A stretch of 64,000 nucleotides of DNA from assembly GCA_001599975.1 (NCBI GenBank), contig BCIO01000002.1:3111883-3175882 (forward strand). The letters run 5' to 3'. Shown in pieces: positions 21,866 through 33,478 of the stretch; within the stretch, counting starts at the first letter, position 1; every line of letters starts with the position of its first letter. A program made the translations under genes and the position numbers. The DNA comes from Cystobasidiopsis lactophilus. Its lineage: Eukaryota; Basidiomycota; Agaricostilbomycetes; Agaricostilbales; Chionosphaeraceae. The notes under the pieces are model-generated. The model saw only the letters and a program-made list of their open reading frames with translations, had not been told where the DNA came from and made no database searches.

Positions 21866-22412
21866 TCTTCCAACACCACGCACTCTCTCTCTTTCTTTAC
21901 ACGCCCAAAAACGCCCTCTCGTCGCACGCCTTTTATGTCTTTCTCTCTCGCTCTCGTTGGTTACCCTGGGGATTACTTTTCAAGTTTTTCGTACGTCGTT
22001 GCTCTACATCAGACCCGACAAGTGTCTCAAAACAGAGTCGATCGTACAGGGTGCAGCATACTTCCTTTCGTGATTGGGGCTTTCGCTTTCCAGAATACCT
22101 TTTCTTTCGGCTTTGTCATCCTCCAAAAACGGCGAGAGTCCTTCGGGGCAACACCATCATGCACTCTCTCACACACCGCGCGCCTCTAATAAACCTTTCG
22201 GCTTGGCTCTGTGCGAGGGAGCTTTCGAGGGATTGCTTTTGGTCTGACGCGGGTCGGTCGGCCTGAACAGACCTCATGGAATAAGATGACACTCTCTGAT
22301 ATGAACGCTCGTAGCTGCGCGCCCTTCGTCCATTTTGCCACTTCTCGCTGTGCTCAGATACTTATCCTCTGCCCATCCCCTGTCCCAAACGACCAACGAT
22401 CAATGCCATAGT
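21866..22412. other. Convergent intergenic region, no gene seen
   Basis: About 550 bp between two genes that end towards each other. Pyrimidine-rich runs near 21890-21960 fit a 3' untranslated region. No coding pattern was seen. Confidence 0.45.
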
Positions 22413-23318
22413 TTACACCACAACCTCCGCTTTCAGGTGGACCTTTGGACCTTCTGCAAGACCAAGGGCGGAAGTCGCCACCACCAGACCAGCCGTAACG
22501 CCGGAGCACTTCATCCATTGGGCATCGAAGGCTTGACCGCGTGCCGCAACGAGAAGTGTGAAGTCGCCCTCTTCCTCCTTCAGGGTACTGTCAACCTTTG
22601 CAGCTTGGTGTAGGATGACCTGCACGTCCGCCTCGGCAACCGATCCCGCCTCTAGCCCGATTCCCAGACCTTGCAAGGCCTCTTTGATCCCGGGTCGTAA
22701 CACGCCTGATTTTTGGTGAGCGTGTTAATGAGAATCGAAGTTGGGTGCAAGCAGGTGCAAGCGGAGGAGCTCACCGGGGGGATGTACCAAGGCGCTAATG
22801 ATCGCGCTCTGGACTGTATAGCTCTTCACATTGTATTGCGCTTCTTTTGCTATGTAGCGTGCCGATTGGTGGATCCGACCATTCAACAGGTGCACTTCGG
22901 CCAGGATGTCTTCGATGTCTTTGGTGGAACCGGCCGCTGGATCGAAGATGGGTGCCTTCTCCAAGTGGGAGATAGACAGAGTTCTTCGCAGGCGGCGGCG
23001 GTATGAGAGCAGGAAGAAAAGGGCGGCTGCAAGGAGGAGGAGGGTGACACCAAGAACCGCGCCGAGTGCTGCTGGGGCAGCCGCAGACACTCCGTCGATG
23101 GACGACGTCGATGTATCGGGACCATTGACAGGCGTGCTGGCTTCATAATAGGTGCTGGAGCTGCTGGGTTCATCGGCGGTCTCGGAGGGAGAGCTTCCGT
23201 CTGTGCCGCTGCTGCTGGACCCAGTGTTATCGTTGTCGTTAGTGTCATTGTCGGAAGGCGGCTCTTGTTGTTCACCATCATCGCCCTGATCAGCTTCTTC
23301 TGCCTCAAAAGGGTCCAT
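22413..23318 (-). CDS. Single-pass membrane protein, unknown
   Basis: I do not recognise the family. Two exons (23318-22775 and 22705-22413) give 278 residues, joined by a GTGAGC intron. The N-terminal 85 residues are acidic and Ser-rich (SDNDTNDNDNTGSSSSGTDG). One TM segment follows (LGAVLGVTLLLLAAALFFLL) with a strongly basic border (YRRRLRRT), so the N-terminus is probably outside. The cytosolic part is helical, with KDIEDILAEVHLLNGRI and a C-terminal module ending GPKVHLKAEVVV. There is no signal peptide at the ATG at 23318, so it may be a reverse signal anchor, or a small upstream exon may be missing. Confidence 0.75.
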
Positions 23319-23715
23319 GGTGCAGCTTGGAGCGAGGAAGGTCTCCCGTTGCTCACATCCAAGGGGCCAGAACAAACAAACTGAACAGAAGCTTGTTACG
23401 TACGGTGGTATGAGATGTGTCTGTTTGCTGAGGCAAACAGCGTGCCTTTTGTGGACGCTGATCACTGATCAAGGAAGTTTTAACGGTGATCGGCGTAGGA
23501 GAGTTGTTGCCGCAATAACAGAGATCAATCGGGGGCGGTAGTATCACAGAGGCACACCAGAGACGACCAACGATAGTGCTAAGCACAGCATAGCTTGAAG
23601 GAAAGTGAAGAGAGCGAAATCGGGCCGGGCAATCCACTCTGTAAGGCGCGGCGCTCCTCGTACATAGCTTTGCAGAGCTCATCTGTCCTTGCCGTCCTTG
23701 CAGCACAGTGACACC
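23319..23715. other. Divergent promoter region
   Basis: About 400 bp between the membrane protein (minus) and the TKL kinase (plus). No further gene is seen. Confidence 0.5.
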
Positions 23716-26328
23716 ATGGACGCAGTAATACGATCTACCGAGTGCTGGTTCGACAGCATCCACAACATTCACGACGCCATTGGGCACTTGAATGACCTCT
23801 CGAGAACGGTCAGCGCTTGGCCGTGCATTGGCCCCATCTTCCAAATTGGACAGTCAATCTTGGCGGCAGCACAACAGGTGTGTTCGGTCTTGTCGATGGC
23901 AGCCAAAGTGCATGGCTGAAGTCGCGTCGTGGCTCTCGGAGGCCAAAATCAACAAGCACCAAACAAATCGTCTTGCGCAAACCGTTTACGATTATTTGAA
24001 GCTTTTGGGCGAAGGCGTCAAGCGACATGCACTCAATTCAGCCATGCAAGGGGCGCTCGAGGAGCTGCGGCGGCTCTTGATCAGCATTGAAGCGTTTGTC
24101 GAAGAGCAAAAGTCGTCCAACTTGGTGACCAAGCTGTGGACGAACGAGCGGACGTGTCGTCGCATTGCAGACTTCGCCGATGATATCAGTGATGTCTGCG
24201 GTCGCCTGAATGTGCGTACAACGTCCGAGAACGGAGCATTGAGTGCAGGCAGCTCACGCCGATCGTTCACAGCTATACGGCCAATTGTCAGCCAGCGACC
24301 AGGTCGAGCAACTTCGACAATGCCAGCAAATGGACATGCAGGAGCTGTCGCAGCTGTTGGCTGGCAAATTGGATGCTAATGGCGATGCGCTGGCCAAGAT
24401 CCTCAGCATTCTGCAGCAGCAGACAAGCGACGCAGCGCCTCGAAGAGCCGCATCCATCACAGTGCTTCAAGAGATTGCGCCGTCTGATCTGCAGATGGAA
24501 GAAAGGATCGGCGCTGGCAGCTGCAGCGTGATCTGGAAAGCGAAGTGGAAGGGGACTCGAGTTGCTGTTAAAGGTCCGTTCCAATGTCTCTTGTCCACCA
24601 CTACAGCTGCCCTAATAAGCGATAACGGTAGCATTTGACGCAAAAAGCCTCAAGGACGACGTCCGCAAGGAGGCCGAAGTTGGTCAGTGCTTAGCTTTCC
24701 CATCCTTTGGCGCGCTTGACCACGGTCCATGTCACAGGAGCTCGAGTCAACCATCCACATGTCCTTGGTGAGCAGCTTCGACTAAATTCCAGACGACAGC
24801 TCACAATCAGAACAGGCTTGTACGGAACATGTCTCGAGCACAACCAACTCTGGCTGGTCATGCCTTTAATGGGAGGAGACGCTCTGTCGTACATCTTTGA
24901 GCATGAAGACTGCGATCGGCTGAGGATGGTAAGTTCTGCATTGTCGGCATCCTAAGGACAGAGTCTGACCAGAGGCGGACAGTGCCGAGAAATCGCTTCA
25001 GGCCTGAGCCACTTGGTGGGTCGACTTCCCTGTCGCTTTAGTGTGGTTCTCAACAGACCAACCCCCTCAGCATTCGGTCAATATCGTACACGGCGACCTG
25101 AAGGCGGTGAGTGAGATTTGCTTTGATATTACCAGGGACGCGGCCCTGGTTGCCCTTCCAGGCCAACGTTTTGATCAGTCCATCGGGACACGCAAAGCTG
25201 GCTGATTTTGGCGTTTCGAGTAAGGCCTCGTACACATGCTTTGGATTCGGGAAATTTGCCTAACGCCACCACCGGTCTGCAGCGTCGAATCTGGAAGCAG
25301 CACATGCAGACAACCGGGAAGCGCACCTGGCTTGCAAATCACGATGGAAAGCACGTAGGCGGTTTCCTCAGTTGACCAGATTCAGCCCTTGATGTGCGTG
25401 CCACAGCGGAGCGACTGAACGGTGGCGAGCTCACCCGGCAAACCGACATCTACGCCCTGGGCTTGACGTTCTTCGAGATTATCGAGAACAAGGAACCGTT
25501 CGAATGGGCCACCGATTCGGGCGTTTACGATTGGGTCGTCTCGCAAGGCAGGTGCCAGCCCCGGCCGACGCCCTTCGACCCGGCCAACGACAACATCTGG
25601 CACCTGATGGAGGCGTGTTGGCATCAGCTGCCTTTTGAGCGACCGACCGCGCCAGACGTCGAGAGGTGCGCACAGAGCGCGGTCCGAATCGAGAGCAGAT
25701 GCTCATATCGGTTTTTTTCAGCACCCTTGACGTCTTGCTTGCCAGCAGACCAGAATCAGAGTCGCAAGTCAATGGCTGGGGCGAGAGTGGCTCGGTTTTC
25801 GATTTCAACCAGTCGTCCCGCCGGCCATCTTGGGCTGGCAGTGACCACGACACCGGCTCTCGGCCTTCGTCTCTCAGCGACCACCATGTGCCCGCGGCCT
25901 ACTCTTACTCGCCTTGCGATCTCTCTACGACGCAGCCTTGGCCCTCCTCGCGGCCGGCCACGCCTTTGGCCGGTGGCGACGGTTTCGCTGACGTGAACCA
26001 AATCGCAAGCCAGCTCGGCAGCCAGCTTCACCTTGGCCCCTCTTACTTCCCTACCAAGGGTGAGAAGCTGATCGGCCCACCTGGATCATTTTCGTCCGGC
26101 GGCGGCGGCAGCTTACACTCGACCAGCTCCAGCTCCAGTCTCGCCAGCTTGCCCAGCCCGTACGAAAGACCGCCGCCCGCATACTACGAGTCTCTCTTGC
26201 CTTCCAGTGCTTCGAACAGGGTGGGCAGCAGCGGCACTGGCAGTGGCAAGATGGCGGAGTTCGCGTCGTCCAACTCTTCCCTGGTGACCGGACACCTGAG
26301 CACCCTTCGCTGGCTGGAGCAGCAATGA
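23716..26328 (+). CDS. TKL-type protein kinase with MLKL-like N-terminal helical domain
   Basis: Twelve exons give 663 residues: 23716-23877, 23942-24211, 24273-24573, 24632-24682, 24738-24767, 24816-24928, 24983-25015, 25071-25106, 25162-25219, 25283-25354, 25407-25665, 25722-26328. Residues 1-145 are all helical (FDSIHNIHDAIGHLND, ILAAAQQAKINKHQTNRL, LRRLLISIEAFVEEQKSS), like the four-helix adaptor regions seen next to kinases and NTPases in many basidiomycetes. The kinase has G-loop GAGSCSV (224-230), VAVK (Lys 244), HGDLKAANV (catalytic Asp 329, with Gly instead of Arg before it), DFG (347-349) and KAPE (374-377). The C-terminal 190 residues are Ser/Pro-rich and end in PPPAYYESLL. The second exon boundary uses an unusual GAG acceptor. 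The substrate is unknown. Confidence 0.88.
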
Positions 26329-26595
26329 TGACCTTTCTGCCTGTATTTCTATCTACTTTGCAAGACTTCGGTTGTATCTGTACTTTGCATGTGAATTGCT
26401 CCCCCCTCCCCTCCGTTTCCCGCCTTTGCAATTCCCATCGTCGGCTCGGATAGCTTCTAAGGGCTTTCACAATCTACCAAATGGGCAAACAGAGCAATTA
26501 TTGGGAGCCAACCTGCAAGCCTGCGACTTCGGAGGTGAAATCCGGCGTCATGATCATCCGAAGGGTTTGAGCCGCAACGGTGACCAGCGCTTCGA

Positions 26596-28230
26596 ATGTT
26601 TGGCAAAGCAGCGAGCTCGAGCTGCTCCACAGGTGAACGCTTTGTCACTCTAGTAGCCACTGTGGCAGATGGCTAACTGGAGGGGGTGCCCACAGCGCTG
26701 CGGCGAGGGTTTAGCACAAGTCGAGCATCTCGGAGCTATGAGGACACGATCAAGAACCTGGGCATCCACAAGAACACCAAGGTCTTAGTTCAGGTATGGA
26801 TACCGCCTCTTCCACTAGCCTCCAGACTCTCGCAGGCTGAAACTGAGGGTTCCATACAGGGTCTGACGGGCAAAACTGTGCGCCTTGCTGTCACCTTTAG
26901 ATCTTTCCCGTGTGTTCTAAGATCGGTCATGGCTGCACAGGGCACCTTCCACACCCGCGAATCGCTCGACTACGGCACCAAAGTCGTTGGCGGCGTCAAC
27001 GCCAAAAAAGCGGGTTCCACCCACCTCGGCGTCCCGGTGTTTGGCTCCGTCAGAGATGTTCGTTGCGCTGCCTCTGCTTTTGCGTCCTGGTCTTTGGCAG
27101 ATGCTTAATGTTGAAGCACATAAACAGGCGGTGAAGGAGGTTCAACCGGACGCGACCGTGCTCTACGTCCCACCACCTTTTGCGGCCGACGCCGTGCTCG
27201 AGGCCATCGAGGCCGAGATCCCCTTGATCGTGACCATCACCGAAGGCATCCCTCAGCAAGATGAAGTCCGGGTTCGTCCAGCCCTTCCCCTATTCACCTG
27301 GCCAAGGAGGGATTCGTTGGACTGACCTCGCGAACAGATCGCCCAAGCGTTGAGGAGCCAGTCCAAGAGCCGGATGGTGGGCCCCAACTGCCCCGGCATC
27401 ATGTGCCCCGAAGTCGGCGGAGGCTGCAAGATTGGCATCATGCCCGCCAACATCTTCAGCCCTGGCGACGTCGGCGTCGTCTCCCGCTCTGGCACTTTGA
27501 CCTACGAGGCTGTTCGTCTGCGTCCTTTCCTTATCAGTCTCTTTTCTGATTCTCTGGTTTTTGACGAACGAACAGGTTGATCAAGTGGGTTTGACTTAAC
27601 TGTTTATTCGTCTTAAAGAATTCTTGGTAAGGCCGCTGTCCACAGACCACCCGAGCTGGCCTAGGACAATCCGTCTGCGTGGGCATCGGCGGCGACCCAT
27701 TCCCGGGCACGCTGACAATCGAGGCGGTCAAGTACTTCCTGCAAGACCCCGCCACCCGGGGCTTGATCTTGATCGGCGAGATTGGGGGCACGATGGAGGA
27801 GGACGCGGCCGAGTACATCCAACAGTTCAACACCCAGAAGAAGCCCATCGTCAGCTTCATTGCGGGCATCACCGCCCCGCCCGGCAGGCGAATGTGAGTC
27901 GTGGACCCTACCTTTTGCTCTTGATCCAGAGCTAACATGCGGTTGGCATCACAGGGGTCACGCTGGAGCCATCATCTCAGGTGGGGATTGGCCCCTTACC
28001 CGATTAGTGTTTCTCTAATACGCCTTCCTGTTCGTCACAGGTGGCAAGGGCAAGGCAGAAGACAAAGTCAAGGCCCTCGAGCGGGCTGGCGCCATCGTCT
28101 CCGAGTGGGTTTCTTGCTTGCACCTTCAGCACTCAAAGTTGTGCTCACCTATTGCAACGTCTGTAGCTCGCCAGCCAAGTTGGGAGCGCTGATGAAGGCC
28201 GAATATCAAAAGCGAGGCTGGCTCTCATAA
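26596..28230 (+). CDS. LSC1: Succinyl-CoA ligase alpha subunit, mitochondrial
   Basis: TCA-cycle enzyme converting succinyl-CoA to succinate with NTP formation. Eleven exons give 332 residues: 26596-26632, 26696-26793, 26860-26877, 26941-27057, 27128-27271, 27338-27511, 27576-27584, 27646-27893, 27955-27980, 28041-28104, 28167-28230. The presequence is [20 protein letters not shown], consistent with mitochondrial import. [19 protein letters not shown] spans three exons. [28 protein letters not shown] and the catalytic-loop GHAGAIIS of the phospho-histidine site are present. Exon 3 (18 nt) encodes GLTGKT and exon 7 (9 nt) encodes VDQ; both are needed to restore conserved motifs. Confidence 0.95.
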
Positions 28231-28442
28231 ACTTGCTGAACACGTTCCCTTCTTGGACTCCTTCGCTTTCAAAAGCCCGCCCGAGCGACTATCTTGCTCT
28301 CTCTAGACCTGTGTAATAAAGGAGGGCTCCGGCCAAACCTAAAAGGCTGTGAGGGCCGTACCGCAAATTGTCGACGCCACCAAGGGCCGCGGTGAACTTC
28401 GACTCGCGCGCTCTTTGAACTCGGACGGTCTCTCTTTGCGCC

Positions 28443-29970
28443 ATGTCCAGCTCCGGATCGTTCATTCAGCTCGAGAAGGTGCGTCTGTGCCTCTACATCA
28501 GCCTGCTACAGTTGGCTGAAGAGGGCTACGGCAACAGCTGGGCGAAGGTCAGGCTTTGGATTCTGGCTCGCCTGGGCGTAAACTGACAGCTCTTTAGGCA
28601 CTTATGCTACCGTCTTCAAGGTGTGCATTGCATCTCTACTAACGCAGCAAACAAGCTAAGATGGGCGCGCGAAGGGGCGGAGTCGAGTGTCGGGCGAGAC
28701 GGTGGCCTTGAAGGAGATCCACCTCGACGCGGAGGAAGGGACGCCGTCGACCGCGATCCGCGAGATCTCGCTCATGAAGGAGCTCAGGCACCCCAACATC
28801 GTCAGGCTCTACGACGTCATCCACACCGTGGGTCCTCGTCCTCATCCACGAGCCGCTGAACGGAGGCTGAATGTGGGCGCTGGTTTCGCAGGAGAGCAAG
28901 CTGATGCTCGTGTTTGAGTACATGGATCTCGACCTCAAGAAGGTGCGTCTGTCCACTCTACAATCAGTCAAGCCGGGACTCACAAGGAGAGGGCGAGCAC
29001 AGTACATGGACTCGCAAGGCGAACGAGGCGCCCTGGAACCCAACATCATTCGCTCTTTCATGTATCAACTGGTTCGTTTCTCGCTTCTCCTATATCCATT
29101 TCAAAGGATATTACTTGAATCTCGGGATGCAACAGCTCAAGGGGACGGCGTTTTGCCACGAGAACCGCGTTTTGCACCGGGACTTGAAGCCGCAGAACCT
29201 GCTCATCAACAAGCGCGGCGAGCTCAAGCTGGGCGACTTTGGCCTCGCCCGCGCGTTCGGCATCCCCGTCAACACCTTCTCCAACGAGGTCGTCACCTTA
29301 TGGTACCGCGCCCCGGACGTGCTGCTGGGCTCGAGGACCTACAGCACCTCAATCGACGTCTGGTCCGCCGGCTGCATCATGGCCGAGATGATCACTGGCG
29401 TGCCATTGTTCAGGGGCAGGGACAACAACGACCAGCTCAACCAAATCCTCAGGATATTGGGCACCCCGGACGACGCCACTTTGAAGCGCATCGCCGCTGA
29501 ATCCGTTCGTCACCTGCCTCTACTCTAGCCATCTGTTTTGGCTGAAGCCCAGGTTATTGTGAACAGCCGGAGATCCAATTGAGGGCCTTCCCCCGGGTGC
29601 CCAAAATGCCGTTCAGCCAGCTGTTCCCCAAAGCGCACCCGCTAGCTATCGACCTGCTCGAGAAGCTCTTGCGCTTCGACCCCGCCCAGCGCTTGTCCTG
29701 CGACGACGCCCTCCGACACCCTTACTTCACCCAGCCCAACGCGCCCGTGCCCAACTCCAACGTGTCCATCGACGCCCAGCAAGGCGCCTATGCCGATGCC
29801 CAGCGGCAGGTGCGTTGTCCCATCATCCCCCTAGCCATTACCCTCCAAAGGCTTAACCAGGATCACTCGCACAGATGCAACAAGCAGCCGCCCTCGCGCA
29901 GGAGCAGCAAATGGCTCAACGAGCGGCTCAACTGCAAGCTGCCCAGCAATACGGCCAGGCGCAGTACTGA
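28443..29970 (+). CDS. PHO85: Cyclin-dependent kinase, Pho85 class
   Basis: CDK of the phosphate, nutrient and polarity pathways (family knowledge). Nine exons give 349 residues: 28443-28478, 28538-28547, 28598-28620, 28675-28827, 28892-28942, 29003-29071, 29136-29504, 29567-29809, 29875-29970. [18 protein letters not shown] is assembled from four exons, with exon 2 only 10 nt (LGE plus one base). VALKEIHL, then [14 protein letters not shown], the cyclin-binding helix of the Pho85/Cdk5 type, and [14 protein letters not shown] follow. Then come [21 protein letters not shown] and [12 protein letters not shown]. The C-terminal 60 residues add a Gln/Ala-rich tail. Most donors are GTGCGT or GTTCGT. 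Confidence 0.94.
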
Positions 29971-30245
29971 GATGCCCCATCTCCCCATCGCCCTTCCTTA
30001 TGATCCCTAGGCTCTCTTTTCACGCACACAACACACTTCGGTCCCATAGGCTCTTTGATTGTACCACGACCTGCTTCTCCCATCTTGAAACCGCGCGGAA
30101 ATTCGCTCGCTCGCTCTTGCTCGACCGCCCTTTTGCCACTTGCTTTTTGGAAGATAATGACGTTTCCGCACCCGGACGAGTCTGATTCGGAGAGTCGAGC
30201 GATCCTCAGTGCGCTCCCTGCCCTCCATAGCCATTTCACGGGCTG

Positions 30246-31163
30246 ATGAACTTCGAATGCACAGTCGAAGTGGCCTGCTCGTTATTGTCGCAATGCGTCG
30301 CCCTCTTGCACACCTTAACAGACGCCAACTTGACGCACGAGTCCACGCTGGTCCCTGGCTCGTCGCTGGGCAAGCACTTCAGGTGCGCTCTTCTCGATTC
30401 GCTTGGTGGCGGCGCTACAGCTCAATACTGGGCTTACAGACATTTGAGGGATCATTATGCGCTGCTATTTGAAGCTACCAGGGACTCCCAGTCGCAGGCT
30501 AGCACTTCGTTCAGTCCGTTTTGCTCCCTCCCCATGATGATCCGTCGGTGTGCTCATTTGTTGTGGACCAAAAACGAACAGCATACGACAAGCGCTCGCG
30601 CAACGTGCCCATGGAATCCTCTGTACAAGCTGCCATCCTCGAGTTCGAGTCGCTTATAGCAGTGTTGAGAGGGGAAGTCGGCGTCTGGGCGATGGGCAAG
30701 AAAATCAGGTTGGAAGCTACCACCCCTTCAGTAGTCAATGTGGAGTCGACATTTGGACGGGAGGTGCGTTGTTGGCCACTCTTTAGCTCTTGTGATTGGC
30801 TTTGAGCTAAGCGAATTCCCTCCGGACGCACAGCTTTGTACGTTGTTTCAAGCCAACCAATCGAATCATGACAGTGCTCAAGGAGGTGGCTAGGGTTCGC
30901 TTCTCTACACGCTACCCACCACCTAGCTTTGATCCGGGTCATCGTCACTGGCGAAATGTCAAAGCCGGTCCCAGACGGTTGTGAGTCTGGTCTCACCACT
31001 TTCAAGTCGGTGGCGCCGAGGCTGATCTGGAGTGGTGGCCAAAAAGTCGGAGTGGCCCCTTCTACAGTGAGTGGCCTCACCATTAGAAGCATTGGATTGA
31101 TTCTAAGCGCAAGGCTTCTCCTCGCAGATGGTGTTCAGAGGCCAGGTGCCCGGCAAGCTATGA
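30246..31163 (+). CDS. DinB-fold protein of unknown function
   Basis: Six exons give 202 residues: 30246-30382, 30440-30513, 30582-30763, 30834-30873, 30927-31066, 31128-31163. The order of motifs fits the DinB/YfiT four-helix fold found in uncharacterised fungal proteins: SLGKHFRHLRDHYALLF (first histidines), TYDKRSRNVPMES, a helix with LESLIAVLRGEVG, then NHDTLIRVIVTGE where the family usually has a His-His pair, and GVAPSTMVFR at the end. The family binds a metal through histidines; here one expected histidine is Asn in my model. That junction (30873|30927) is the least certain one, because another donor nearby gives HDSAQGALIRVI. Confidence 0.75.
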
Positions 31164-31275
31164 TCAATAGACAATTCTCTTTTACATGGCAAGACTTTTT
31201 AGACGGCCAAACGACGAACACAGGGTTTAATTGCTTTTTGGATATACCCACGTACTCCCCACTACTCATCTTGCA

Positions 31276-33130
31276 TCATTCTGCTTCCCACTCGGGCCAA
31301 CTCCTCCCTAACTTGACCCCGAACAAGTCCTCTGAGATGTGGCACACCACATTCCAGGAGGAAACCATGGCCGTCTCCATGGTGCTGATGAGCGGCTCGA
31401 AAGCGTTGGGGTAGTATAACCCGTCCTCCAATTTGACGGGGGCGAATTGTTCAGGGTGGATAGGTCGGAGCAAGGGGTAGGCGTCCCATAGTTTAGCATA
31501 AGTCCACAGCACATTCTCCTTTCATCCCTCTTCTCAGCTTGTATAAGAGTCAGGAGAGGGCGAGAACGACGAACCTTCCCAAAAGCCAGTTCCAACTCCC
31601 CCTCGCTCAACTCGTGCCTTGAGAAGATCTTAACCAAGAACCTTCCACCCTCCAGCTCTTTTAGATAGTTCAAACTGTTGATTTTAGGTTGTGTGTTAGA
31701 AGTGCCTTGTTCGAAGGGCGTCAAGGTGGAATAGACCGATCGAGGGGCGGGGTCGGAGCAAGGCCAGGAGGGGTTGAAGAAGCAGGCTTGGGGTGCAGTG
31801 GCGTTGGTCAAGACCAAAGTAACATGCAAGTCGACATAGTCGACTGGAGGGATCAGAGAGGCGGCTTTGGAGTTGACCAGCTGAATCCCGGAGGAGTGGA
31901 AGGGAGTGGCGATAATCACGGCGTCGTAGAGCTCGGAAGCTTCGGTGCCGTCTGACGTGGTGTAGGTTAACTTCCATGGCTTGGAAGCGTCGTCTAGCTT
32001 GGCTAAAGTTGTCACTTTGGTCGAGAGGTGAATCTTGGCAGTGGAGCGGTTGACAAAGTTTTCAAACACGAGCTTGTTGCCACCAGCGATTGAGCTCGCC
32101 CCCTGGGTTGAGATTGAAGTCAGCACGCGGGTTTAGGGAGGTGAAAAAATCCAGGTGGAACCAACATCGGTGGCAATGGAGACCAGCCCCCCTAAACCGT
32201 GAATGGCCACCGCGCTCTGGGCGTAGTTGACCGTTGTGCCGACTGAGATGAGCTCGGCCACGAAAAGCTTGCTGACCCCCGAACGCTCGAAGAAGGTGTT
32301 GGCCGGCTCAGATATGCTTTCGGTGAAGTTGAGCAGGGCAACGAGCTGTGCCATGCTGAACGGCCCTCGCTTTTGGATGCGCGAGGAATAGACGCTTCGA
32401 AAAGACGCCACCGCTGTCTTCATTAGATTTCGAGCAACCAAGGGTGACCGCCCATAGCGCCAGAATCTGGAATGCAGCATTTTGAGCACAACGTAGAACC
32501 CTTCGCACGACGGCAGAGCGGAAGTTTACAGCTTAACAAGGTCCCAAAATCGGCCAGTGCTTTCATACACAAAGCGCTCGCCGTCGTAGACCGACATTCC
32601 GGCGTCCTCCAGCTTTCCTCCCCCATGGCCATCCTGGGTGCTGAGGTTGAAAGCCTTGGCTGCATGTACCATATTGCGGTTGGCGTCGACAAAGATGGAC
32701 GCGCCCAGTTCGGCGTAACGATTGCCTACGCAGACATCCCCGTCGCATTCTGGCAGGGTCACGATGGTGGACCGGCCACCGATATACGACGAGCTCTCAA
32801 ACAAATCCACTTCCGAGTGCAGGCTTCCGTGCTGAGAGGGCAGGAAGGAGGAGAGCCAGTAGGCAGCCTGCGCATTGCGGTCGCTCAAGCCTCCGGCGTC
32901 ATCATGCAGTCCAAGCGATCAAATCTCACGGAAGAACCACCGGCGCCAGCACCAATGATTGCCACACGACGAGCTTCTCCAGAGCTTGCATGGTGAGAGA
33001 AGGCGCTTTGACCGAAATGTTGGTCAGAAGAACGATGCGCGTGTGAGCCAAGCACGATTTGAGGGTCCGCCAATGCCCCAATCGCCAGTAGCACAGTACA
33101 TGGCCATAACCTAGAGGCACTGAGCAGCAT
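31276..33130 (-). CDS. Prenylcysteine oxidase/lyase-like FAD protein
   Basis: The family degrades prenylcysteines in lysosome- or vacuole-like compartments with FAD (family knowledge). Five exons give 536 residues: 33130-32930, 32867-32530, 32466-32166, 32102-31575, 31518-31276. A signal peptide (MLLSASRLWPCTVLLAIGAL) is followed by RRVAIIGAGAGGSSAAYWL, an FAD dinucleotide-binding fold, and VDLFESSSYIGGRSTI. YAELGASIFVDANRNMV, WDLVKLFWRYGRSPL and GGNKLVFENFVN are family-like. The C-terminal part has LEDGLYYPNAFEPLISTMET. The final residues are SWPEWEAE. It ends 113 bp from the convergent DinB-fold gene. Confidence 0.9.
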
Positions 33131-33478
33131 TTACGAACAGAACCAACAGTGGCGACTGGTGACAGAAGCGTAAGAGACCAACTTGGCGGACCTCTTTTCG
33201 GCACGGCGACCTCCGTCATGCAGTTCTTCTTTGAAGACTCTGTGATCTGCTTGAACCACTGCTCATCAGTCTCCTACTGCTGACCGGTACCGGAAGGGCG
33301 CTGAGACGAACTATGTGCTTTATTTAAGCCGGAGGACTCAGGCTGCGAAACTTTTTTTGCCAAAGTGCCGTTCCCTTGACTAAAAGACACAAACAAGCCT
33401 TCGACAAGTATGGCCGAAAACCTGTACTCTAAAGATGCCCATTGCTCGTAATTCAAGTCCCTTTTGCTGCTGCATATG
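33131..33478. other. Intergenic, promoter of the prenylcysteine oxidase-like gene
   Basis: About 350 bp between two minus-strand genes. The upstream gene might extend into it if its last exon is longer or spliced further. No other gene is seen. Confidence 0.4.

Noticed and set aside
30159-30245. Short frame beginning MTFPHPDESDSE just before the DinB-fold gene
   Set aside because: It ends with a stop before the ATG at 30246 and no splice links it to the next exon.
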